64,000 nucleotides of DNA from Mytilus edulis. Lineage: Eukaryota > Mollusca > Bivalvia > Mytilida > Mytilidae. Location of the stretch: contig NC_092357.1 in NCBI RefSeq assembly GCF_963676685.1, positions 70,398,971 through 70,462,970 of the forward strand. The letters are read 5' to 3'. Shown here piece by piece: positions 42,988 to 52,868 of the stretch. The position numbers and the translations under genes are program-made. The notes under the pieces were generated by a model that saw only the letters and a list, made by a program, of their open reading frames with translations, was not told the origin of the DNA and did no database searches. Numbering within the stretch: position 1 is the first letter of the stretch; each line of letters begins with the position of its first letter.

Positions 42988-45365
42988 TTAAAATCCAAAA
43001 GGTTGAGTATCTATTCCATTATCTAAAATATGTCTTTTGTCGTCGAATGGAGACATACTTATTTTATTTACTTCATTAACAAACATTTTGTGTTTGCTAG
43101 AGTTCATTGTACACATTTTATTCATTTTTGTTTTTTTATTGAACAGACAATCTTTATAATCATCAAATTTAATATCTTTATTTATTGTAGTTTTTCCAAT
43201 TCCTTTTATTTTTTTTTTCTTCACTTAAATCTGTTAATGTAAAAGAATATGCTTTACTTTAAAAAAAAAACATTTCATTCATAATTTTCCCATTAAGTTC
43301 ATCTTTAAATTTACCAATTACTTTTTTTATTTTTTTCTGAATATAAAGGGTGATCTTTTGGATAACCAGACGTATCTAGTTCGTCTATTATTTCTTCCAT
43401 GTCTTTATAAATATCTTTGGTTTTTATATTCAAAATCATACTATCAGTATCACTTGCAACTAATTCATTCTTTTCCCATAATTCATTAGCAACATCATAA
43501 TAAAAGCTATACATTAATTGTTTTGAGTAATCCAATATAGCCTGTCCTAAATGAATAGGTTTATTAAATTTAACAGAAGTAACATTATTTTCAATTGCAA
43601 CAAAGTTATCATTAAATGTTATTGAATCTTTAAAATTAGTTTTTTTTATATATTTTTTTACTTCTTCCCTGTTTGTAAATAATTTTATTTCACTTCTTCC
43701 TCTGATATTTTCTAAGGTTTTGCCATAGCAACTATTGTTCATCAGTTTCCCAAGATCTTTTTCAAAATCTGATTTTGCTTTAGTTCTTTGTTCTGTATTA
43801 AAATTTTTGTATTTTGCTAACCAATTTGATTCTTTAAATGAAATTGTTCTGTAAACTTTTGTTACCTTTATTCCAAGTTTTCTATATTTTTTTAAAATGC
43901 TATCGTGAATTATATATTTTTTTTTATCTCTCAATGTTAGAAATAATTTTTCTTCATTACCTAATGGTTTGTCTCCCAATAGATTTAATTGGTAATCAGA
44001 TAATTCTTCTTTTTTTATTTTCATCTTTTCCGGTGCTAAAGGATATTTATATGTTTTCTTTTTACATTTTTCTGTGTATTTTAAATCACATTCAATTAAA
44101 CATCCTCTTCCTTTTGGAATTTCTTTATAATAATTTGGATCTTTTTCCCATTTAAAATCTTCTTCAGGAAGTTTTTGAGACATAGCCCATCCATATAAAT
44201 TATTTGCATCTAGATACAACAAATAATTTATTTCAAAAAAATTATTTAAGTTTTTTTCTTCCTTTAATCTTTTTAAACATTCTTTTTTTTCATGTTCATC
44301 TATTATTCTATAATCTTTATCATAATTTGAAGTATATTTGTTGAAGGCTTTTACATGTCTTGGTCCTAGAACACCAGAAAATCCTCCCCTTATTCCTTTC
44401 TCAAACATTTGTAACATATCAACATCAGTCAACAATTCTAATTTTATTTCTGTATATTTTAATCCACATTGCCATGTTAAACCTGGAGCAGAATAACAAT
44501 AATATGGGTCTATTTCATGATATTTTATAAAGAATTTTCTAAATTTTTCGAAGGCATCGGCTAAGATAAGAACATCTGTTTTAAGATATAAATTATGATA
44601 GTCTAATAAAGTTTTACAATTATAATGTTCCCAGACTCTTTGTGCATGTTTGTACTCTTCTTTTGTAATTGTTTCTTTTTTTAATTTAGAATAAAATTTT
44701 TCTATTTCAGGAAGTTTTTTATCTTCAATTTTTTTGTATTATGTATTCATATGGATAGAATCCTTTTTGTTTTAAAAGAGCTATATTACCTTTAAACTCT
44801 TTTTTTTAAATAGGAAACTCATCCATTGATTTGGCAATATCTGATAAGCCTTTTAACATAAATCTATATGAATCTAGGAATCTTATTTTTTATAATTTGA
44901 TCCATAATCCATAGAAATATAATTTTCTGAGTTTTTAGAAAGAAGTTTTACTTTATTATATTCATCTTCATATTTCATTAATTCTTCGATTAAAAAGTGG
45001 AAATCATAATTTGATCCATTATGAAAGAACACGGGTATTAATTTTGTTGCTTTACCTTCTTTTGTGTTACACGATTGACACGTTGCTCCTCTATCTGTAC
45101 CTGAAAGATGATTATGTTCTCTTACTTTTTCGCTTTTTTAAAATTCTTCTCCACAAATATAACATCCAGTTGCTTCTTGAAATTCATCTTCTTCATGATT
45201 ATTTAATATTGTTTTTTTTCTTTTCGTTAAGGTAGATCTTATAAGTTCTTTGAATATCTTCATTACTTTTTTCACATATTTTTCTACTGCATCATCACCA
45301 ACATAAGAAAAGTATTGTGGTTTATATATTTCTGGATAATCAGAATGAACATACATACCATAACT
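42988..45365 (-). pseudogene. Polinton family B DNA polymerase, C-terminal three quarters (5' side cut by Naiad)
   Basis: Minus strand. Second exonuclease motif FFHNGSNYDFHFL near 45,000, polymerase motif A DANNLYGWAM (about 44,190-44,220), motif B KLMNNSCYGKTLEN (about 43,705-43,745), motif C ASDTDSMIL (about 43,435-43,460), then a C-terminal tail DYKDCLFNKKTKMNKMCTMN. The residues of the DTD active site are all there. Frames change near 44,740, 44,810, 44,890 and 45,140 and again near 43,320-43,270; several fall at homopolymers. Protein-primed polymerase of the DNA_pol_B_2 family. Continues at 50,304 beyond the Naiad. Confidence 0.85.
45355..45365 (+). repeat. Target-site duplication of the Naiad insertion, left copy
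   Basis: ATACCATAACT here and again at 50,293-50,303. Skipping from one to the other restores continuity of the polymerase coding direction. Confidence 0.75.
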
Positions 45366-46645
45366 CAACATGCAGACATCTGATACTATAAATATAACTC
45401 AACATGCAGACATCTTATACGTTCAGGTATTTCACATCCAAAATTTTATGGAAATATTCTTTATAAAGCACAAAAATGTCAGTATTCTCCTCAGAAACTA
45501 ACAAAACCTTTAAATAGACTTATTAAAAGGGGATATAGTTACGATACTGTTGTCAGGTCATTAAAGATTGCATATTTTGGCTTTAACATTGATTCACTGA
45601 TAGGGTCTTTGCATCGGAACTAAACACATTTATTTCTAAAAAAACAGTTGTTGGCATGACACGGGTTATGTTCTTCTCATATATTTTATGATAGTATGAT
45701 ATTAAACCCCTAACGGGAGGGATTGTACCTGATATTCATATGATGAAGACATAATCTTTCAATCAGTTTAATTGAGGTCTGGAGCTGGCATGTCAGTTAA
45801 CTGCTAGTAGTCTGTTGTTATTTATGTATTATTGTCATTTTATTTATTTTCTTTTGTTACATCTTTTGACATCAGACTCGGACTTCTCTTGAACTGAATT
45901 TTAATGTGCGTATTGTTATTCTTTTACTTTTCTACATTGGCTAGAGGTATAGGGGGAGGGTTGAGATCTCATAAACATGTTTAACCCCGCCGCAATTTTG
46001 CGCCTGTCCCAAGTCAGGAGCCTCTGGCCTTTGTTAGTCTTGTATGATTTTAATTTTTAGTTTCTTGTGTATAATTCGGAGTTTAGTATGACGTCCATTA
46101 TCACTGTACTATTATGCATATTTTAGGGGCCAGCTGAAGGACACCTACGGGTGCGGGAATTCTCGCTACATTGAAGACCCATTGGTTGCCTTCGGCTGTT
46201 GTTTGCTCTATGGTCGGGTGGTTGTCGCTTTGACATATTCACCATTTCCTTTCTCAATTTTATTTTTTACAGAGTTTGTCTTTAGTGCCGTGTGGAGACA
46301 GTAGAGTGCCTCCCCGTGCTTAAGGTTTATGCTCTTATATTATACTAGATTATGGAGTGTGTGTCCGAGCGAGAACTTCTCTATGTTCATTACTTTAGGA
46401 ATATCTATCAAAAAGTAGTATTTTAATATTCAGCCCCATTCATCTATTTAGTCAGACGTCAGTCGCTACCTTGATATACCCTATCTTTTGTTAAATTTGT
46501 CGGGTAACTTATGACAATAAGCATTTGACGTCTTGAGCCGAACAGTTTTATCATTTTTACACAATTTAATCTACTGTGTGATGGTTCATATTCTGGACGC
46601 CAGTCTTTGCTCCTTTGTAATAAATCTACATACCAAAAAACAAAT

Positions 46646-49600
46646 ATGAAGCTTAGAAATGGAAAAATATTAAATACTAAACTCGTTCAAAGGGTATCTA
46701 CACGTCTCAATCTTCAGAATCGCTTATCAAAAAATACTACAATAGCTAACGTTTTTAACAATAAAAATCGTGGTTACCCTTCTATCGATAAGTGTCATGC
46801 CAAAAAATGACTTACGTGTCCCCGTCTTTCCACCAACAATACAGTAAGGTCCACATTTAATGGTCGCACATTTTCTCTAAATTTTGAAACTGATATTACT
46901 TGAAAAACAAACAGTATTATTTATTTACTCACATGAAACAAACCGGGATGCGGTATTCAGTACGTAGGTGAAACTGGGCGATATTTATCTAAACGCACGC
47001 AAGAACACCTGTATCGTTTTAAAAGACCCAATAAATTCAAAAGTATCATTTATCAACATCTTAAGAAGCACAGTCATCCTATTAAATATTTAACAGTTCA
47101 ACCTTTAGAAGTAGTAAATAAGCAGCCTGGTGAATCTCATTCCAAGTTTGTACGATCACGAAAAATAAATGAATTAAATTGGATTAAAAAATTACAGACA
47201 GTCTACCCTCTCGGTCTTAATGATAATATCATGGGAATTGGCAATATATCAAGAACCGATTCTGTTAACATTTTGGATATAGTTTCTAAAACTGTTCGTA
47301 AAAATCGTTCTCATGGACGCAGAAAAAATCGCAATCAAAGAAAATTTCGGACCAACCATACAAATATTTCGGACCTAATTTCCATTTCAAAAAACAACGG
47401 CAGACATTATCTGTTAACCAAGCTTTGTTCTTTACCTATAAATAAATTAAATAAAATTTTAGAGGATTGCAACACAATTTCATATTACAGTCCTAAGTAT
47501 GAAATTGTCCAAATCATAATGGCATATTGTTATTCTAAACTGTTTCCAAAAATTGATCGCCCTGAAGATCATAAAAAACATTTTATTAAAATAAAGTATG
47601 TCAATAAAGGTTTTGATTTTGTAAATATTGCCGGTATTTTTAACGACCATTCTGTTAAAGACCAAATTCCTGGATATTTTGATAATACTGAACTCCCTCT
47701 CATTTGTTATATTTACAAGAAATCTACCCGAAAATATGTGTTTAATTATAGCCAATTGTGTAAAGATGTAAATATCACTGAAAATACACCTATGTCGTGT
47801 AATTGCAGTAATTCAGAATACACCTATGGACCAATTTCCCATGTTATAACAGGAGACCTTAACATCGTTCGCGACCGAGAGTTAAAATCATTCCTCAGTA
47901 AAGGACCTAAATATCGTCCCCCGTCAACTATTAACTGGAATGAGTGTCGTAATATCATCAACGACTCACTCCGCGCCTACTGTTTGAAATGGGTAAAACG
48001 GGAAAAAGCTGACAAAAAATCTTTGGACTCTTTTTTTAATTCAGTAATGAAGATAGTTGATATTCGAATACAACATTTTAAAGAACATTTTACCCTCAAC
48101 AAAAACTATAAAAACCCTATTTCGCGTATCAAAAATAAACTAACAGAACTAGCCAAGGAATTTGTTTTTGTCCCGGCTGATAAAGCTGCTAATAATATCA
48201 TTATTGTTTGACGTAAATTTTATATAGAGGTTCTGCAAAAGGAAATCACGAATTCACCAACATTCCAACTGACTTCATTTTCAGAAAACGACATCTGTAA
48301 CAAACATAAACTTTTAGCTACTTCTTTACAAGCAGAACCAAACACAATAAAAGTCCCAACTATGTACTGGCTTCCGAAGCTGCACAAAAAACCTTACAAA
48401 TATAGATTTATTTCATCTTCCAGCCATTGTTCAACTACTAAATTGTCTGTTTTACTTACTAATTCACTTGGTACAATAAAAAACCTGATAATAAATTGTT
48501 TAAATAAGGCCTTTGAAAATAGTGGAATTAATTACTTTTGGAGTGTCAAAAACTCGTTGGAAGTACTTGATAAATTGCATGCATATATTGGTGATTTTGA
48601 ATCTGTTCAAAGTTTTGATTTTTCTACCCTATATACCACTTTGCCTCATATTCTTATTAAGAAAAAATTCACATCCCTAATTAACTGGGCATTTAAAAAG
48701 TCGGAATGCGAGTACATATGTTCAAACTCTTTTAGATCATTTTTTAGTAGCAATAAACAAAAGAACTATGTCAATTGGACATGCTTTGATACTATTTATG
48801 CACTTGAATTTTTACTTGATAACATTTTTGTTCGCTTTGGAGATTCCGTATATCGTCAAGTTATTGGAATTCCAATGGGGACTAACTGTGCACCACTTAT
48901 TGCGGACCTGTTTTTGTATTGTTATGAGTTACAATTTATGACTAAAATTAGCAAAGACCCATCAAAACAACATTTGATACAAAAATTTAACAATACTTTT
49001 AGATATTTGGATGATATATTGGCTCTAAATAATGACGACTTCAGTATGTATACTAAAGAAATTTATCCTGTAGAACTTACTTTAAATAAAGCTAATGATA
49101 ACAATGACCACTGCCCTTTCCTCGATCTTGATATCTATATCATAAACGGGAAGCTTAATACAAAAATTTATGATAAAAGAGATGATTTTTCATTTCCTAT
49201 TGTTAATTATCCATTTTTAGATGGTGACGTTCCCTTGTCACCATCTTATGGTGTTTATATATCTCAACTTGTACGATTCGCTCGTGTATGTAACAATGTA
49301 TTAGATTTTAGCGAGAGAAATTTATGTATTACTGAAAAATTATTACACCAGGGTTTTCGATATCACAAACTGGTCAAAACATTTACTAAATTTTATCACC
49401 GGTATAAGGAAATAATTCGTAAATATAACTCAACATGCAGACATCTTATACGTTCAGGTATTTCACATCCAAAATTTTATGGAAATATTCTTTATAAAGC
49501 ACAAAAATGTCAGTATTCTCCTCAGAAACTAACAAAACCTTTAAATAGACTTATTAAAAGGGGATATAGTTACGATACTGTTGTCAGGTCATTAAAGATT

Positions 49601-49654
49601 GCATATTTTGGCTTTAACATTGATTCACTGATAGGGTCTTTGCATCGGAACTAA
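46646..49654 (+). CDS. Naiad polyprotein, GIY-YIG endonuclease-RT, with four in-frame TGA codons (probable selenoprotein)
   Basis: One frame of about 1,002 codons from ATG 46,646 to TAA 49,654, interrupted only by TGA at 46,808, 46,901, 46,934 and 48,209; no TAA or TAG. The TGAs fall in KK-x-LTCP, DIT-x-KTN, LLT-x-NKPG and IIIV-x-RKF, contexts where the family has cysteine (the CCHH-type zinc-binding region by the endonuclease, and the RT start). Domains: GIY-YIG (GIQYVGETGRYLSKRTQEHL, about residues 104-123, with the later INELNWI Glu), CxC linker (PMSCNCSNSEYTYGP), then RT with FISSSSHCSTTKLS, motif A FDFSTLYTTL, motif B GIPMGTNCAPLIADL, and catalytic FRYLDDILALNN. Naiads with several selenocysteines are known from clams and spiders. 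Without Sec insertion the product would stop after 54 residues. Sec decoding is inference; the frame and motifs are seen. Confidence 0.85.
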
Positions 49655-49726
49655 ACACATTTATTTCTAAAAAAACAGTTGTTGGCATGACACGGGTTAT
49701 GTTCTTCTCATATATTTTATGATAGT

Positions 49727-49764
49727 ATGATACTAAACCCCTAACGGGAGGGATTGTACCTGAT
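49727..49764 (+). promoter_or_regulatory. Candidate SECIS element in the Naiad 3' UTR
   Basis: ATGA at 49,727, an unpaired-looking AA at 49,743 and TGAT at 49,761 have spacings (12 and 16 nt) close to the SECIS pattern. Pairing between them: TAC with GTA, AA with TT, CCC with GGG, with one bulge and one mismatch; two extra C residues before TGAT weaken the quartet geometry. The block persists in other copies (24.7 kb, 27.4 kb, and inverted at 11.3 kb), with TAC/GTG wobble in one. Weak structural evidence. Confidence 0.35.
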
Positions 49765-50292
49765 ATTCATATGATGAAGACATAATCTTTCAATCAGTTT
49801 AATTGAGGTCTGGAGCTGGCATGTCAGTTAACTGCTAGTAGTCTGTTGTTATTTATGTATTATTGTCATTTTATTTATTTTCTTTTGTTACATCTTTTGA
49901 CATCAGACTCGGACTTCTCTTGAACTGAATTTTAATGTGCGTATTGTTATTCTTTTACTTTTCTACATTGGCTAGAGGTATAGGGGGAGGGTTGAGATCT
50001 CATAAACATGTTTAACCCCGCCGCAATTTTGCGCCTGTCCCAAGTCAGGAGCCTCTGGCCTTTGTTAGTCTTGTATGATTTTAATTTTTAGTTTCTTGTG
50101 TATAATTCGGAGTTTAGTATGACGTCCATTATCACTGTACTATTATGCATATTTTAGGGGCCAGCTGAAGGACACCTACGGGTGCGGGAATTCTCGCTAC
50201 ATTGAAGACCCATTGGTTGCCTTCGGCTGTTGTTTGCTCTATGGTCGGGTGGTTGTCGCTTTGACATATTCACCATTTCCTTTCTCAATTTT

Positions 50293-50303
50293 ATACCATA
50301 ACT
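50293..50303 (+). repeat. Target-site duplication of the Naiad insertion, right copy
   Basis: ATACCATAACT, matching 45,355-45,365. Confidence 0.75.
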
Positions 50304-51346
50304 ATTTATTTCTTGTTTACTGATTGGTTTTATATAAGATTTATTAGGATCTGGAGTACATGATTGCATGGGTATATTATATGCTTCAAAATCTAAATAT
50401 ATAACAAATGGTAATCTATTTTTAAAATGATGATTATTGAATTTAAGAATATTTTTCCTGGTTTTGGCATTATGGTTTTACAATGTTCGTTATCATAACA
50501 TATTTTTGTATGTTTTATTAGTGTTTCTTTTCTTTGAAATCCTTGCAAACAATTTCTACATATAAACGATTTATTTCTATTCTTATCACACATAAAACTA
50601 TTTAAATCTTTAATTAGACAATAATGAGTATTTTCGTTACTTTCAATGTATAAGAGATCAATTACGTTTTTACTTTCTACATTTGATATATCAACTGGAT
50701 GGAAATATTGTTTATTTGTTTGATCCTCTAAAGCAAATACATTTATACTTAGATTATTTTGTTTCTCTACTTTTGGGATATCTTTTATTGATACAGGATA
50801 TTCAATTCCTTTCATGTTAATTTCATTTTCATATTCTTTATATTTAGTTACTCTTTGTTTGTCTTTATTGGCTGGAAATAAACTTGCTAATATTGACCAA
50901 AGAAAACACTTATTATCCTTTTTATTTTGGACATTAATAATATTACTTGATTTAAATTGAAGGGGAATATAAGACGAAGCTCTTTGATATTCATATTTAT
51001 ATAGTTTTACTTTTACACTTTTGATACCATCGAAATTAAAACCAGATCCTCTTTCTTGAAATTTATCCACCCAAGCTTCAAATTTATCTATCAAATTATT
51101 GTAAAATGTATATAAATTGTTTTGTGTTTGGACAACTTCAACAGGATGAGAGTAATGACTTTCTATTCTACCAAATGTCATAGGACTTGTAAATTCACTT
51201 GTTATTATTATCTTTATTTTCAAAGGAAATTGATTAATAACTATTTTATCTTTTAATAAGTGTATGTATTTAGTTGCATTGTTTTCTTCTATATCATCAA
51301 TAGTAGTTTCAGTAATAAGATCTTTAAACGATTTTTTATGACCCAT
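50304..51346 (-). pseudogene. Polinton DNA polymerase B, N-terminal quarter
   Basis: Minus strand, ATG at 51,346 (MGHKKSFKDLITETTIDDIE). About 290 residues are open, including DNKCFLWSILASLFPA and a C2H2-like finger (CRNCLQGFQRKETLIKHTKIC) typical of the extended N-terminus of Polinton polymerases. A frame change near 50,455 precedes LPFVIYLDFEAYNIP, the first exonuclease motif, at about 50,380-50,425; then the Naiad interrupts. Continuation is at 45,365 and below. Confidence 0.8.
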
Positions 51347-51371
51347 TTTGTAAGGTTAAATTTTAATTATA

Positions 51372-51593
51372 TTATTTTCTTTGATATAAATTCCAATAAG
51401 TAGGATTTCTAAACATAAATTCTTGATAAGATTGTTTATATTTTTCTTTGTTATTTTGATAATGATTTTGTTTTATAGGCTTTAAACATTGTTTACATGC
51501 ACATCTAACCCCCATCGGTTTGTCTTTTGCTTTGTGATATTCACTTAGTAACTTGTATTCATTACATTTGGAACAATGTTTTCTTTCATCCAT
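51372..51593 (-). CDS. Small zinc-ribbon protein of the Polinton
   Basis: 73 residues with Cys7-x2-Cys10 and Cys33-x2-Cys36 (HCSKCNEYKLLSEYHKAK, then CACKQC), followed by a basic, Tyr/Asn/Gln-rich tail. Such ribbons often precede HNH-type domains, but no HNH residues follow here. Lies between polymerase and integrase, same strand as the polymerase. Intact; function unknown. Confidence 0.6.
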   Translation of the reverse strand: MDERKHCSKCNEYKLLSEYHKAKDKPMGVRCACKQCLKPIKQNHYQNNKEKYKQSYQEFMFRNPTYWNLYQRK

Positions 51594-51624
51594 TTTTTTC
51601 AGAAAACATTTTAGTTACTTCAAA

Positions 51625-51965
51625 ATGTCTAAAACAAATCTAACAAATAAATTAGCAGATGAATTACATCATAGAGTTGTAAAATCTTTTCCTAAAAGAC
51701 GTGTTTATGTTCATTCAATAGATCAAACATGGGCAGTTGAGTTAATAGATATGCAACCATATTCAAAACAAAATAAACACTATAAATATTTATTAGCAGT
51801 TATAGATATTTTTAGTAAATATGGTTGGTTAATCCCTTTGAAAAATAAAACAGGAGTAACACAATTCCTGTTACTTATAGAATAATTGATTTAAAAGGCG
51901 AAGAAATAACAAGTGATTCCTATGAACAAGAATTACAGATGACTAAGTTTTAATATTCAAATCGA
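51625..51965 (+). pseudogene. Polinton integrase (rve type), internally deleted
   Basis: ATG 51,625. About 85 residues of the integrase: VHSIDQTWAVELIDMQ (first catalytic Asp) and KYLLAVIDIFSKYGWLIPLK (second strand and Asp). After KNKTG the catalytic second Asp/Glu part is missing and, in a shifted frame, PVTYRIIDLKGEEITSDSY and YEQELQ follow, which is the C-terminal signature of these integrases, ending in TAA near 51,952. Integration activity is lost. The deletion is inferred from the two recognisable ends. Confidence 0.75.
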
Positions 51966-52868
51966 TGAAATATCTGTATCAATTTGCTAAGCTTTGGGAG
52001 TTTTCAATGATTACCAATAACACACACAGTATAATTTCTAGGTTACCTGTAAATATTTACAATGATCGATTTAGTTTATTTAAAAGTCATATCCTATTGA
52101 ATTGAATATAAAAAGTTTGCTTGGATACAGTAAACATTTACTTAGTTTCAATGAACACTTACTTAGTTGCAGTAAACAACTCCTTAGATGCAGTAAACAC
52201 TTACTTAACTAACTTCAAAATGGAATCTGAATTGAGAAGATGTTATTTAGTTAAGTATGGCTCCACCTAAGAATCATGCAAAATCAAGAAAAAGTGATTT
52301 ACCTTATGTTACCAATATGCCTCATTTTTTGTTATGTGACACATTATAACTTAAAATAAACATATGTTCAACCAAATGTGTTGAGGTCTATTATTAAGGT
52401 CATTATATCTTAATAAAAATTCAGATTGACATGTTTTTCTCACTATATAAGTATTGAAAATATGATGGATTAAATAGAATGTATCTGCTGAGAGCAGGCG
52501 ATTTGTAATAAACCATTTAGTATAATAGAAAATATGGAATCTTCTGAAAAACATATCAATTTTTTTTATTTGTAGCCTATCACCTATCTCGAATTATTTT
52601 CATTTTAAATTAACCGCTTCCACGGACTATTCCAAGAAAGACAACTCTTGTTGATCTTCACTTCAAGTACAAAAAACAAATATTTCATAATTTAAATTGC
52701 ATCGTTTGGAGAAAAGGGATTGAACACATCGGTAAATTCATAATTTGATAAACAAACAGCTCTATATGATTTTTTATTGGATAGATAAATTATTTTACGG
52801 TCTATTTTCAACGTGTGCATTTCGTATCTTGTTATTGTTGTCACTTTCGGTTCTGCTTGACTACCTAC
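51966..52868. other. No gene seen; short tandem repeat at 52,125-52,210
   Basis: Around 52,127-52,207 a ~27-bp unit like GCAGTAAACACTTACTTAG is repeated three to four times. The remainder is AT-rich. This is the 5' side of the next gene and may hold its promoter, but no TATA or initiator could be assigned. Confidence 0.45.

Larger units (their letters stand above)
45391..50292 (+). mobile_element. Full-length Naiad (Penelope-like element, N-terminal GIY-YIG) with pseudo-LTR
   Basis: Left part 45,391-46,262 is a tandem 5'-truncated copy (pseudo-LTR, about 870 bp) almost identical to the element's own end at 49,422-50,293; I saw one difference (TGATATTAAA versus TGATACTAAA). The complete unit runs from about 46,263 to 50,292. 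The domain order GIY-YIG, CxC linker, RT is that of the Naiad clade; these lack canonical hammerheads, and I find none. A scrambled 25-bp piece (45,366-45,390) precedes the pseudo-LTR. Inserted in the Polinton polymerase gene with an 11-bp duplication. Near-identical ends argue for a recent insertion. Confidence 0.9.
40500..51965. mobile_element. Decayed Polinton/Maverick (adintovirus-like) with a nested Naiad
   Basis: Left to right: packaging ATPase (+), three to four small virion-type ORFs (+), protein-primed family B DNA polymerase (-, split by the Naiad at 45,391-50,292), a zinc-ribbon ORF (-) and a retroviral-like integrase remnant (+). This gene set is diagnostic for Polintons. Capsid and protease genes are not present, so the copy is partial. 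Terminal inverted repeats were looked for and not found; the start is set at the first ATPase homology and the end at the integrase C-terminus. Most genes have frameshifts, many at A/T homopolymers. A/C-rich, Lys/Asn-rich coding resembles other viral-type genes and differs from the host genes here. Confidence 0.85.

Noticed and set aside
43838-44155. Plus-strand ORF opposite the polymerase
   Set aside because: Shadow of the Lys/Glu/Asn-rich minus-strand polymerase, giving a Phe/Leu-rich translation.
46808-48211. Naiad split into three pseudogene ORFs by stop codons
   Set aside because: All pieces are in one frame, interruptions are TGA only and at Cys positions, and the element is young; one recoded ORF explains it better.
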